A stretch of DNA of 64,000 nucleotides. Source: DATAQC01 sp046263055 (GTDB lineage Bacteria > Actinomycetota > Acidimicrobiia > Acidimicrobiales > AC-14). Shown piece after piece: positions 52,441 to 60,464 of the stretch; within the stretch, counting starts at the first letter, position 1, and the number at the start of each line of letters is the position of its first letter. Under the pieces are notes generated by a model, which saw nothing but the letters and a program-made list of their open reading frames with translations, had not been told where the DNA came from and ran no database searches. The translations under genes and the position numbers were made by a program. The DNA lies in assembly GCA_046263055.1 (NCBI GenBank), contig JBHELO010000021.1:1-64000 (forward strand), read 5' to 3'.

Positions 52441-52462
52441 GACATGTCAACTGCGACATGTC
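52441..52462. promoter_or_regulatory. PadR-type operator (ATGT-N8-ACAT)
   Basis: Two copies of the palindrome GACATGTC (52441-52448 and 52455-52462), centred 14 bp apart, create ATGT-N8-ACAT at 52444-52459, the known PadR-family site. It lies 26 nt before the padR-like start and 54 nt before the exporter start. A TTGACA at 52411-52416 and TACTCT at 52464-52469 flank it. Confidence 0.8.
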
Positions 52463-52488
52463 ATACTCTGGTGAAGGAGGCGTGGACG

Positions 52489-53001
52489 ATGTCGCTTCGA
52501 CTTGCCCTTGTCGGGCTGCTGGCCGAGGAGCCCATGAGCGGGTACGACCTGACCAAGCGGTTCGAGCTGACGCTGGCCAACACCTGGAGCGCCCAGCACA
52601 GCCAGATCTATCCCGAGCTGCGCAAGCTGGTGGACGAGGGCCTCATCGTGCAGACCGGCGACGGGCCCCGGGGCCGCAAGGTGTACGCCGCCACCACCGC
52701 CGGCCTGGATGCGGTGCGGGCCTGGGTCACCGACGGCCAGACCGACCACGGCGTGCGCAACGAGGGCCTGCTCCGCAGCTTCTTCCTGTGGCTGCTGCGG
52801 CCCGAGGAGGCGGCCCGCTACCTGCGGGCCGAGTCCGAGCACTGGGCCGGCATGCGGTCCCGCCTGGAGGGCTGCGCCCCGTCCACCTCGTCCTGCCGCC
52901 TGGTCATCGAGGCCGGCCACCGCTACTACCGGATGATGGAGGAGTGGGCCACGTGGGCCGCCGACGAGGTCGAGGCGGGCGCCCTCGAGCCGGCCGGCTG
53001 A
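52489..53001 (+). CDS. PadR-family transcriptional regulator
   Basis: A 170-aa regulator. The winged helix is MSLRLALVGLLAEEPMSGYD followed by LTKRFELTLANTWSAQHSQIYP, ELRKLVDEGLIVQTGDGPRG and RKVYAATTAGLDAVRAWV. The C-terminal Vir_C dimer helices are GLLRSFFLWLLRPEEAARYL and VIEAGHRYYRMMEEWATWAA. The start is ATG 52489, with GAAGGAGG upstream; the longer open frame has no support. It probably represses itself and the divergent exporter through the operator at 52441-52462. Confidence 0.93.
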   Translation: MSLRLALVGLLAEEPMSGYDLTKRFELTLANTWSAQHSQIYPELRKLVDEGLIVQTGDGPRGRKVYAATTAGLDAVRAWVTDGQTDHGVRNEGLLRSFFLWLLRPEEAARYLRAESEHWAGMRSRLEGCAPSTSSCRLVIEAGHRYYRMMEEWATWAADEVEAGALEPAG

Positions 53002-53049
53002 CGCCCGGTCCCCCCGGACATCCCACCAGTCCCGGCGGGGGCGTGCCGC

Positions 53050-53403
53050 CTACTCGCCGTGCAGCAGCTCCAGGACCCGGTCGGGCGGGCGGGCCACCAC
53101 CGCCCGGTGGCCGCGGATGACGATGGGCCGCTGGATGAGGATCGGGTGGGCGGCCATGGCGTCGAGGAGGGCGTCCCGCTCTGCGGTGGCCAGGCCGAGC
53201 TCGGCGTAGACCGGTTCCTTCTCCCGCATGATGGCCCGGGGATCGTCGGTGCCGAGGAGCCCGAGCACCCGCTCCAGGTCAGCGCGCGACGGGGCGTCGT
53301 CCAGGTAGCGCACGTAGTCGGCGTCCACCCCGCGCTCGGCCAGGACCCCGGCCAGGGTCCGGCAGTTGGAGCACGCGGGGTTGAACCAGACGGTGGTGTC
53401 CAT
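53050..53403 (-). CDS. arsC: ArsC/Spx-like arsenate reductase family protein
   Basis: A 117-aa glutaredoxin-type ArsC: VWFNPACSNCRTLAGVLAER with C11 and C14, DYVRYLDDAPSRADLERVLG, MREKEPVYAELGLATAERDA, and HPILIQRPIVIRGHRAVVAR with the anion-binding arginine. Family members reduce arsenate with glutathione or mycothiol-type thiols. No arsenite pump or ArsR is nearby, so another thiol function is possible. The start is ATG 53403. The facing epimerase gene starts 22 nt away on the other strand. Confidence 0.82.
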   Translation of the reverse strand: MDTTVWFNPACSNCRTLAGVLAERGVDADYVRYLDDAPSRADLERVLGLLGTDDPRAIMREKEPVYAELGLATAERDALLDAMAAHPILIQRPIVIRGHRAVVARPPDRVLELLHGE

Positions 53404-53424
53404 GGCGTGTGCGAGTGTACGGCC

Positions 53425-54456
53425 ATGGCTGATCGGACTGCCCTGGTCACCGGCGCCACCGGCTACCTCGGCGCCGCCCTCGTCCCCGCCCTGGTGGCCG
53501 ACGATTGGGAGGTGCGGGCCACCGGCCGCCGCCCCCGGGCCGACGCGGCGTGGTTGGCCGACGGTGTCGACTACGCCCCCGCCGACCTGGCCGGCCACGA
53601 CGACCTGGCGTCCCTGCTCGACGGCGTGACCACCGTCTTCCACCTGGCCGGTGCCTCCAGCTCCACCTCCGACCAGGCGGAGATGGACCGCACCAACGTG
53701 AGCGGCACCGGGCGCCTGGTGGCGGCCGCCGCCCGGGCGTCCGGCGTCGAGCGGTTCGTGCACATGAGCAGCACGTCGGTCTACGGCGAGGACCGCCAGC
53801 TCCCGCTGCCGGTGCGGGAGGACGTGGACGTCCACCCGAGCCGGGGCTACGGGAAGGCCAAGTGGGGAGCGGAGGGACGGGTCTGGGCGGCCGGTCGCGA
53901 CGGGCTGGCGGTGGTGGTGCTGCGACCGGTGTCGGTGTACGGGCCGCGGGCGGTGAAGCTGGTGGCCAGCGCCATCCTGGACGTGGCCGTCGAGCGCCGG
54001 GCCGGCGTGCCCCGGGTGGCGGTGCACCGGGAGCCCGTGGAGCAGCGCCTGTTGCACGTGGACGACCTGGTGGCCGCCACCGTGCACGTGGCGTCGTCCG
54101 ACGCCGCCGTGGGCCGGGCGTTCAACGTCACCTCGGGCGTGTACCCCACCAGCATCGAGGTGGCGGCGGCCCTGGCCGAGGAGTTCGGGATGGAGCTGGA
54201 GGAGTCCGACGACCCCGAGTGCGGCCTACCCCACGAGCGCCGGGTGGCGGTGCGCGAGCAGATGCTGGCCGACGGCATGGAGCCCCACATCCTCCTCACG
54301 CCGCAGCGGTTCCGGTTCCTGGCGAAGGCCAACCGCAACAACCGGCTGTCCCTCGACGCCCTGGAGTCCACCGGCTTCCGTCCCCGCCACACCGACACCC
54401 GCGAGGGCATCGCCGGGGCGGTGGCCTGGTACCGCGAGCACCGCTGGGTGCTGTAG
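53425..54456 (+). CDS. NAD-dependent epimerase/dehydratase
   Basis: A 343-aa extended short-chain dehydrogenase: ALVTGATGYLGAALVPALVA is the NAD motif, TTVFHLAGASSSTSDQAEMD with RTNVSGTGRLV follows, and the catalytic S-YxxxK is in HMSSTSVYGEDRQ and YGKAKWGAEG. C-terminal substrate region: EPVEQRLLHVDDLVAATVHV. It may act on a nucleotide sugar or a terpenoid/steroid; the RFLAKANRNNRLSLDALES end resembles sugar-nucleotide epimerases. The start is ATG 53425. Its stop is 3 nt from the convergent L,D-transpeptidase stop. Confidence 0.85.
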   Translation: MADRTALVTGATGYLGAALVPALVADDWEVRATGRRPRADAAWLADGVDYAPADLAGHDDLASLLDGVTTVFHLAGASSSTSDQAEMDRTNVSGTGRLVAAAARASGVERFVHMSSTSVYGEDRQLPLPVREDVDVHPSRGYGKAKWGAEGRVWAAGRDGLAVVVLRPVSVYGPRAVKLVASAILDVAVERRAGVPRVAVHREPVEQRLLHVDDLVAATVHVASSDAAVGRAFNVTSGVYPTSIEVAAALAEEFGMELEESDDPECGLPHERRVAVREQMLADGMEPHILLTPQRFRFLAKANRNNRLSLDALESTGFRPRHTDTREGIAGAVAWYREHRWVL

Positions 54457-54459
54457 CGG

Positions 54460-55302
54460 CTAGCGGATCTCCACCGGCGTGCCCACGGGCACGGTGGTGG
54501 CCACCGTGGTGACGTCGGCGTTGGTCATGCGCACGCAGCCGTGGCTGACCGCGCTGCCGACCAGGCCGGGGGCGTTGGTCCCGTGGATGGCGATCTGGCC
54601 GTTGCCGCCGCCGAAGCTGGTCAGCACGTCGGAGAAGGCGGCCACGCTCAGCTCGTAGGCGCCGTAGGGGCCACCGGGGTCGGGCGGGCGGGCCGCCCCG
54701 TCCAGGAAGAACGTCCCCGTGGGTGTCGGGGTGCCGCCGGTGCCCACGGCCACCGGGACGTCGAGGAGGGTCGTGGTCCCGTCGGTGAGGGTGAGGCGGT
54801 GGGCCGAGGAGTCCACGGTGATCATGTAGGGGTCGCTGCGGAGGGTGACGTCGGCCGCCTTCACCCAGGCGGTGGCCTCGTTGGGCCGGCGCGACACCTG
54901 GACCTGCACCCAGTCGCCCTGCTGGGCCATGACCAGGAACACCACCGGAAGGCCCTCCCACGTCGGGTTGGCCATGACGTCGCCCGGCTCGTCGTCCCCC
55001 GGGGCGCTGTAGAGGGCGACGGAGGGCCCCACCGCGTCGGCCACCAGGGCGGGCGACGTCACCGGGTGGGCCGTGCCCACCCGGAGGCGGCTGCCGCCGG
55101 GGTCGGCGACGGTGGCCTCGGTGGTCGCTGTGGTGGTGGGCGCGGGGACGGTGCCCGGCCCCCGCGTTGGTGGCGACGCCGCCGGGTCCGGGAGGGGCGC
55201 GGCGGCGCTGCGCCCACCCGAGCCGCCGGCCAGCCGCCAGCCGCCGAGAGCGGCGACCATCGCGACCAGCGCCACGGCCGCCACCACACCCGTCCTGCGC
55301 AC
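54460..55302 (-). CDS. L,D-transpeptidase (YkuD family), membrane-anchored
   Basis: A 280-aa paralogue of the enzyme at 17825. The N-terminal helix VVAAVALVAMVAALGGWRLA lacks a lipobox, so it is a signal anchor or a cleaved signal. A Pro/Thr linker and a beta segment (SVALYSAPGDDEPGD, NEATAWVKAADVTL) precede the YkuD domain, with HGTNAPGLVG and SHGCVRM (C256). The GTG start follows TAGCCT at 6 nt. Both paralogues share the order of SH3-like segment and catalytic domain and may differ in substrate or growth phase. Confidence 0.9.
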   Translation of the reverse strand: MRRTGVVAAVALVAMVAALGGWRLAGGSGGRSAAAPLPDPAASPPTRGPGTVPAPTTTATTEATVADPGGSRLRVGTAHPVTSPALVADAVGPSVALYSAPGDDEPGDVMANPTWEGLPVVFLVMAQQGDWVQVQVSRRPNEATAWVKAADVTLRSDPYMITVDSSAHRLTLTDGTTTLLDVPVAVGTGGTPTPTGTFFLDGAARPPDPGGPYGAYELSVAAFSDVLTSFGGGNGQIAIHGTNAPGLVGSAVSHGCVRMTNADVTTVATTVPVGTPVEIR

Positions 55303-55308
55303 GCCGCC

Positions 55309-55314
55309 AGGCTA
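55309..55314 (-). promoter_or_regulatory. -10 element TAGCCT, leaderless start for L,D-transpeptidase
   Basis: TAGCCT on the minus strand, 6-nt spacer, then GTG 55302. It lies in the tail of the upstream pseudogene gap. Confidence 0.55.
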
Positions 55315-55327
55315 CGGCGTCTCGCCC

Positions 55328-55650
55328 TCATGGGCCTGGCGGCCGTCCGACCGACGCCCCGAGGAAGGCGAGCACGACCCGGTTGAGCCAGCGCGTGAGG
55401 AGGCGCACGTCGTCGGCGTCGGAGAACAGGCTGACCCGGGCGCTGGAGCAGGTCGTTGAACATGGCCGTCGACGGGGTGGCACCGGCGCCCAGGTGGCGG
55501 GCCATGAAGCGGGCCAACGCCCGCTCCAGCTGATCGTCGTCGAACCCGCGCCGCAGGGTGGACACCTCCAGCACGGCCTGGCGCAGCAGGGCGGGATCCT
55601 CGGGGCCCGGAGCGACTCGTGCGGAGCCGATCGCCCGGGGGAGTGCCGTC
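55328..55650 (-). pseudogene. AarF/UbiB (ABC1 kinase-like) C-terminal remnant, frameshifted
   Basis: Two pieces of an AarF/UbiB-like protein lie in different frames. The first reads DPALLRQAVLEVSTLRRGFD, then ERALARFMARHLGAGATPST and AMFNDLLQRPG. After a frame change, RVSLFSDADDVRLLTRWLNR and VVLAFLGASVG end at TGA 55328-55330. In intact family members these stretches are separated by a long helical segment that is missing here. The kinase core upstream is absent too. It is a decayed gene, not an alternative frame of its neighbours. Confidence 0.7.
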
Positions 55651-55688
55651 GACGGGTGCTCGTCGGCGGCGGGCGGCGGCGCCCGGCC

Positions 55689-56390
55689 CTAGCCTGACTC
55701 CACCCTGGGTCCGTCGCCGGCGAGGAGGCCGGCGATGAAGGGGTTGGACCGCCGCTCGTCGCCGATGGTGGTGGTGGGGCCGTGACCGGGCAGCACCCGG
55801 ATGGCGTCGTCGAGGGGCAGGATCTTGTCGGCCATCGACGCCATGAGCTCCTCGTAGGAGCCGCCGGGCATGTCGGTGCGACCGATGGAGCCGGCGAACA
55901 GGTGGTCGCCGCTGAACAACAGCGGCTCCTCGCCCTCCATCTCCAGCAGGAAGCACACCGAGCCCTTGGTGTGGCCGGGCGTGTGGATGGCCGCGAAGGT
56001 CATGCCCGCGCCGGACACCCGCTGGCGGTCGTCCAGGCCGTAGACGAGCTCGGGCGGGTCCAGGTCCAGGTCGGAGGCGGCCAGGACCTGGCCCAGGGTG
56101 CCGCCGTTGCCCACCGGGTCGTCCAGCAGGTGGCGGTCGGCGTCGTGCAGGTGCACGGGGACGTCATGGTGCTGGGCACCGACCACCTCGGCCACCCCGC
56201 CCACATGGTCGGCGTGGCCATGGGTGGCGAGGATGGCGACGAGGCGCAGGTCGTGCTCGGACAGGTGGTCGAGGATGGCCTCCGGGTCGGGCGGGGCGTC
56301 CACCAGCACGCACTCGCCGCCCGGGCCCGACGGGGCGACGACCCACGCGTTGGTGCCGGCGATCCACAGGCGCAGGCCGGAGACGACCAC
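55689..56390 (-). CDS. Glyoxalase II-like MBL-fold hydrolase
   Basis: A 233-aa hydrolase: ILATHGHADHVGGVAEVVGA is the zinc motif, with HTPGHTKGSVCFLL and LLFSGDHLFAGSIGRTDMPG later, and LPGHGPTTTIGDERRSNPFI at the end. This is the standard glyoxalase-II/persulfide dioxygenase-like pattern. It probably cleaves a thioester such as S-lactoyl-mycothiol. The start is GTG 56390, 6 nt after TAGGGT. It lies between the AarF remnant and malQ. Confidence 0.9.
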   Translation of the reverse strand: MVVSGLRLWIAGTNAWVVAPSGPGGECVLVDAPPDPEAILDHLSEHDLRLVAILATHGHADHVGGVAEVVGAQHHDVPVHLHDADRHLLDDPVGNGGTLGQVLAASDLDLDPPELVYGLDDRQRVSGAGMTFAAIHTPGHTKGSVCFLLEMEGEEPLLFSGDHLFAGSIGRTDMPGGSYEELMASMADKILPLDDAIRVLPGHGPTTTIGDERRSNPFIAGLLAGDGPRVESG

Positions 56391-56396
56391 CAGGCG

Positions 56397-56402
56397 ACCC
56401 TA
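56397..56402 (-). promoter_or_regulatory. -10 element TAGGGT, leaderless start for glyoxalase II-like gene
   Basis: TAGGGT on the minus strand, 6-nt spacer, then GTG 56390. It overlaps the malQ stop codon. Confidence 0.6.
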
Positions 56403-58328
56403 CGCGAGGCCGTGGCCGGCGGGGGCCACCGGGCCTGGACCTGATCCCGCATCGCCATCCCCGATGCTCTCCCGAGAGCGGGCGGCCTCCACGGCGGGAC
56501 GGGCCCCGGCTCGGCCGCTCCCGAGGATGGCGGCCAGGGCCGCCGGCCCGGGGTGGGCGACGATGTCATCCACGGTGGCGGGCAGGGCGATGGACCAGTT
56601 GGGCCACTCGTCCACCGTCCCCGGCATGTTGGGGCGCTCCTCCACGGCCAGGGCGTCGTCCAGGGCGGCCGTCAGCAGGACCGACGGGGCCCGGGCCAGC
56701 GCCCGGTGCACGCCCTCCACCACCCGGTCGACGGGGGCGTCGTCGCCCACGCCCGCCACCGCCGCAATTCGTTCGCGGATGGCCGCCGTCCCCTCCTCGT
56801 TGGGAGCCATGTCCAGGCGGCGCTGGGCGTCGAGGTCGGCGCCCGACCACAGCCCGGCCACCGTCGGCAGGTCGTGGGTGGTGACCGCGGCCAGGGCCCG
56901 CTCCGGGAACCCGGCGGGGTCGCCCGGCTCGAACCACAGGAGGCGGTAGGAGAGCACGTTGCGGGTGGCCAGCTCGTCGCGCACGTGGTCTTCCACCGTT
57001 CCCAGGTCCTCGCCCACCACCCAGGCCCCCGCCCGGTGGCTCTCCAGGGCCACCACCTCGAGCAGGTCGGCAGCCGGGTAGCGCACGTAGGTCCCATCCG
57101 CCGCCGGGCACCCAGCCGGCACCCAGAACAGCCGGAACAGGCCCATCACGTGGTCGAGGCGGAGGCCACCGGCGTGGCTGAGGGCGGCCCGCACCGTCTC
57201 CACGAACGGCCGGTACCCGGCGGCCCGCAGGTGCCACGGGTCGAAGGGAGGGAGGCCCCAGTCCTGGCCCTTGGTGTTGAACTCGTCGGGCGGGGCACCC
57301 ACCGACATCCCCGGCGCCACCACGTCCTGCCACTCCCAGGCGTCGGCCCCACCGGGGTCAAAGCCCACGGCCAGGTCCTGGACCACCGCCACCTCGGTGG
57401 AGGCCGTCGCCAGCTGGCGGTCCACCAGCCACTGGAGCCAGCGGTGGAAGTCCACCCGGCGGCGGTGCACCCGCCGGAAGGCGGCTACCGCCGGCCCCTC
57501 GGGATGGCGCACGCCGCCCGGCCAGTCCCGCCACGGGCGGCCGTGGCGCTCGGTCAGCACGCAGAAGGTGGCGTAGTTCTCCAGGGCATCCCCCTGCGCC
57601 GTGCACCAGCGGTCGAAGGCGGGGTCGCCCGGGAACCGCTCCCACAGCTCGGCCAGGGCGGCCGACTTGAGGCGGAAGACCTCGTTGCGGTCTACCCGGC
57701 GGTCGGCGTTGAGGCGGCGCCCGGCGGCGGAAAGGTCGTCGAGGGCGGGGCCCAGGGTGGCGGCCCCGGGCACGTCCTCCACCCGCAGGTACAGCGGGTT
57801 CCGGAACCGGCGGCTGCTCGGGTAGTAGGGACTGGCGTCCTGGGGGAGCACCGGCACCGCGGCGTGGAGGGGGTTGACCAGCAGGAAGCCGGCGCCGAGA
57901 TCGCCGGCCGACCAGCGGCCGAGCTGGGCCAGGTCACCGAGGTCGCCGATGCCCCAGCTGGCGGTCGAGCGGGCGGCGTAGAGCTGCACCGCCCAGCCCC
58001 AGGTCCGGGCGGCCGGCAGGGGGCAGGCGCCGGGCCCGACCACCATGAGATGGTCACCGCCGCCGTCCAGGTCGGTCAGGCGGTGGTAGCCGAAAGGCAG
58101 GTCGGGGGGCACGGGCTGGCCGGGCCCGAGCCGCAGGGTGGCGCCGTCCTCGGTGACGAGCTCCACCGGCCCGTCCACGCCGGTCGACCCCCCCGGGCGG
58201 GCGGCGGCCAGGGCGGACCTCGGCGGGGGCGACTCGCCCGACGCGCCCATGGCTCCGAGCACCGCATCGAGGGTGGAGGCCGGCGGCTCCCGCCACTCGC
58301 CGGCGGCGTCGTGGTAGCCCTCGGCCAC
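56400..58328 (-). CDS. malQ: 4-alpha-glucanotransferase (amylomaltase, GH77)
   Basis: Rearranges alpha-1,4-glucans and maltodextrins. GH77 marks: RTWGWAVQLYAARSTASWGI with GDLGDLAQL, VNPLHAAVPVLPQDASPYYP, LRLDHVMGLFRLFWVPAGCP (nucleophile Asp in RLDHV), AWVVGEDLGTVEDHVRDELA (acid/base Glu) and TTHDLPTVAGLWSG. The N-terminal domain begins WGVAEGYHDAAGEWREPPAS. GTG 58328 would start inside that stretch. A GGAGGAG ribosome-binding site lies near 58383-58389, but only GTC follows it at the right distance, so the true start is unclear. 642 aa from GTG. Links to glucose use through the nearby glucokinase. Confidence 0.9.
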   Translation of the reverse strand: MAEGYHDAAGEWREPPASTLDAVLGAMGASGESPPPRSALAAARPGGSTGVDGPVELVTEDGATLRLGPGQPVPPDLPFGYHRLTDLDGGGDHLMVVGPGACPLPAARTWGWAVQLYAARSTASWGIGDLGDLAQLGRWSAGDLGAGFLLVNPLHAAVPVLPQDASPYYPSSRRFRNPLYLRVEDVPGAATLGPALDDLSAAGRRLNADRRVDRNEVFRLKSAALAELWERFPGDPAFDRWCTAQGDALENYATFCVLTERHGRPWRDWPGGVRHPEGPAVAAFRRVHRRRVDFHRWLQWLVDRQLATASTEVAVVQDLAVGFDPGGADAWEWQDVVAPGMSVGAPPDEFNTKGQDWGLPPFDPWHLRAAGYRPFVETVRAALSHAGGLRLDHVMGLFRLFWVPAGCPAADGTYVRYPAADLLEVVALESHRAGAWVVGEDLGTVEDHVRDELATRNVLSYRLLWFEPGDPAGFPERALAAVTTHDLPTVAGLWSGADLDAQRRLDMAPNEEGTAAIRERIAAVAGVGDDAPVDRVVEGVHRALARAPSVLLTAALDDALAVEERPNMPGTVDEWPNWSIALPATVDDIVAHPGPAALAAILGSGRAGARPAVEAARSRESIGDGDAGSGPGPVAPAGHGLA

Positions 58329-58492
58329 CCCCCAGGCGGCGGGCGACGGCGGGATCGGCGGGGTGGTGGCGTGGGCGACGGGACTCCTCCGGCGGCGGTC
58401 GACGGGCGGGCGGCTCCCGCCATCCTGCCCCGCGAGCGGCGGCCGGCAATCGCCGGGGGCGGCCGGGGGGCCGGGGGTACACTTCCGCTCCC

Positions 58493-58786
58493 ATGTCGCG
58501 ATGGATGGTCGAGAAGCAGCTGTCGGCGTCGGCCGAACGGCTCCGCAGCCTTCGCAACGAGCTGGCGGTGATCGACGAGCAGTTGGCGTTCCTCGCCGAG
58601 GCGGCCGACGAGACGCGCCTGCGGGCGCTGGTGTCGGAGACGCCCCTCGCCGACCGGGAGCACACCGAGGCCCGGCGCCACGCCGAGGCCATGGCTGGGC
58701 AGCGGGCGCGGGTGGTGGCGTCGATCGGCAGGCTGGAGTCGTCGCGCGACGAGCTGCTCGACCGGCTCCTGGCCGAGCGGCAGTAG
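58493..58786 (+). CDS. Small coiled-coil protein (97 aa)
   Basis: Charged helical protein: SRWMVEKQLSASAERLRSLR, then NELAVIDEQLAFLAEAADET and ARVVASIGRLESSRDELLDR. It should form a long coiled coil without membrane segments. TACACT lies 9 nt before the ATG, giving a near-leaderless transcript. It is 20 nt upstream of the PdtaR-like regulator and divergent from malQ. Function unknown. Confidence 0.75.
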   Translation: MSRWMVEKQLSASAERLRSLRNELAVIDEQLAFLAEAADETRLRALVSETPLADREHTEARRHAEAMAGQRARVVASIGRLESSRDELLDRLLAERQ

Positions 58787-58806
58787 CGGCGGGGGAGCAG
58801 CCGCCG

Positions 58807-59415
58807 GTGGCAGCGCGCGTCGTCATCGCCGAGGACGAGGCCATCATCCGCCTCGACCTGCAGGAGACCCTGGAGGAGGAGGGCTATGAGGTGGTGGGCA
58901 GCACCGGCCGGGGCGACGAGGCCGTCACCATGGTGCGCGACCTCCGGCCCGACCTGGCCATCCTCGACATCAAGATGCCGGGCATGGACGGCATCAGCGC
59001 GGCCAAGGAGATCGCCGGCGGCCGGTGGGCGGCCGTCCTGATCCTCACCGCCTTCAGCCAGCGCGACCTGGTCGAGCAGGCCCGGGACGCGGGGGCCATC
59101 GGCTATCTGGTGAAGCCCTTCCAGAAGAGCGATCTGGTGCCCGCCATCGAGGTCGCCATCGGCCGCTTCTCGGAGTTGCGGGCCCTGGAGCAGGAGGTCC
59201 ACAGCCTGGAGGAGCAGCTGGCCACCCGGCGCATCGTCGAGCGGGCGCGAGGCCACCTGATGGACACCTATCACCTGTCCGAGCAGGAGGCGTTCACGTT
59301 CATCCAGCAGACGGCCATGCGCCAGCGGGCCAGGATGCGGGCGGTGGCCGAGCAGGTCCTCGACGGCTCCCTGGCGCCGCCCCCGGCCGACGGGTCGGTC
59401 AACCCCCCGCGCTAG
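58807..59415 (+). CDS. pdtaR: ANTAR-domain response regulator (PdtaR-like)
   Basis: A 202-aa regulator that binds RNA to stop transcription termination when phosphorylated. Receiver domain: VVIAEDEAIIRLDLQETLEE, phospho-acceptor D54 in LAILDIKMPGMDG, and GAIGYLVKPFQKSDLVPAIE. A coiled linker leads to the ANTAR domain: IVERARGHLMDTYHLSEQEA with FTFIQQTAMRQRARMRAVAE. This is the layout of mycobacterial PdtaR (Rv1626). Its partner PdtaS kinase is not in the window. GTG 58807 is preceded by GGGGGAG. Confidence 0.9.
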   Translation: MAARVVIAEDEAIIRLDLQETLEEEGYEVVGSTGRGDEAVTMVRDLRPDLAILDIKMPGMDGISAAKEIAGGRWAAVLILTAFSQRDLVEQARDAGAIGYLVKPFQKSDLVPAIEVAIGRFSELRALEQEVHSLEEQLATRRIVERARGHLMDTYHLSEQEAFTFIQQTAMRQRARMRAVAEQVLDGSLAPPPADGSVNPPR

Positions 59416-59507
59416 CGCCGCCCCACCGGCTTGTGGCGCGCCCGAGCCCGGAGGCCATCAGCGTCGTCTGGCGCGCCGGAACGGCCACGGGCCGGGCGGT
59501 GGCCGCC

Positions 59508-60341
59508 TCAGGCGAGGGGGCCGCTCTTCTCCCATAGCTTGATGCCGCCCAGGATGCCGGCGGCGTTGTCCACCACCGTCACGCCGGGCCCGAGGTCGAG
59601 GGTCACCCGGGCGGCGTTCCCACCGCCCAGGTACACGTGGTCGGGGTTGAGCAGCGCGTCCAGGGTGGTCAACGCCCTGGCCACCCGCCGGTTCCACTTC
59701 TTGGCCCCGACCCGCTTGCGGGCGGCGTCGCCGATCTGCTCGTTGTAGGTCTGGCCCTTGCGAAAGGGGTGGTGGGCGATCTCCAGGTGGGGTGCCAGGT
59801 GACCGTCCATGAACAGGCCGGTGCCCACGCCGGTACCCAGGGTCACCACCAGCTCGAGCCCGTGCCCGGCCACCACCGCCGCGCCCTGGAGGTCGGCGTC
59901 GTTCACGACCTTGGCCGGCTTGCCCAGGGCCCGGGACAGCTCACCGGCCAGGTCGAACCCCCGCCAGGCGGCCACCAGCTCGGGGAGGATCTCGGTGCCG
60001 GGCCCGGCGGCGGTCACGAAGTGGGGCGCGGTGAGCACCCGGCCCTTGCGGACCACGCCCGGGAAGCCGGCCGAGATCCGGTCGTAGGCGGGAAGGGGCG
60101 ACACCAGCCCGGCCAGGGCGGTGACCAGGGCGGGAGGCGGCAGGGGATAGGTGGTGGGCACCCGCACCCGGTCCACCTCCATGGCGCCCGTCGCGTCCAG
60201 GACCGACGCCTTGAGCCCGGTGCCGCCGATGTCGATGGCCAGCGTGGTCGGCGGGGCGGGCGCCACGGGGGGGACCGGCAACGGCGGCACCTGCGGCACC
60301 TGCGGCACCTGCGGCACCGGCGAGCCGGCGGTGGTGGTCAC
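59508..60341 (-). CDS. ppgK: Polyphosphate glucokinase (ROK family)
   Basis: Phosphorylates glucose with polyphosphate or ATP. A Pro/Val-rich N-terminus encoded by 9-bp repeats precedes LAIDIGGTGLKASVLDATG (phosphate site), ISAGFPGVVRKGRVLTAPHF, KVVNDADLQGAAVVAGHGLE (catalytic Asp) and VTLGTGVGTGLFMDGHLAPH. LEIAHHPFRKGQTYNEQIGD matches actinobacterial PPGK. 277 aa. The GTG start follows TAGCCT at 6 nt. It would feed glucose released by MalQ and glycosidases into glycolysis. Confidence 0.92.
   Translation of the reverse strand: MTTTAGSPVPQVPQVPQVPPLPVPPVAPAPPTTLAIDIGGTGLKASVLDATGAMEVDRVRVPTTYPLPPPALVTALAGLVSPLPAYDRISAGFPGVVRKGRVLTAPHFVTAAGPGTEILPELVAAWRGFDLAGELSRALGKPAKVVNDADLQGAAVVAGHGLELVVTLGTGVGTGLFMDGHLAPHLEIAHHPFRKGQTYNEQIGDAARKRVGAKKWNRRVARALTTLDALLNPDHVYLGGGNAARVTLDLGPGVTVVDNAAGILGGIKLWEKSGPLA
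60291..60317. repeat. 9-bp tandem repeat in ppgK (CTGCGGCAC x3)
   Basis: Three exact copies (with a partial copy before) encode the VPQ repeats of the ppgK N-terminus. Copy number could vary by slippage without breaking the frame. Confidence 0.85.
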
Positions 60342-60347
60342 CGGACC

Positions 60348-60353
60348 AGGCTA
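60348..60353 (-). promoter_or_regulatory. -10 element TAGCCT, leaderless start for ppgK
   Basis: TAGCCT on the minus strand, 6-nt spacer, then GTG 60341. Confidence 0.6.
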
Positions 60354-60464
60354 TCGACGCCGCCGGTCCGGGGGCCGAGGCCCGAGCCCGGGCGGCGCGC
60401 CAACGAGGCCGGGCGCCCGGTCCCCTCGAAGCTCGGGGCCAGGTGCCGTGCGTGAGCGCCTGCG

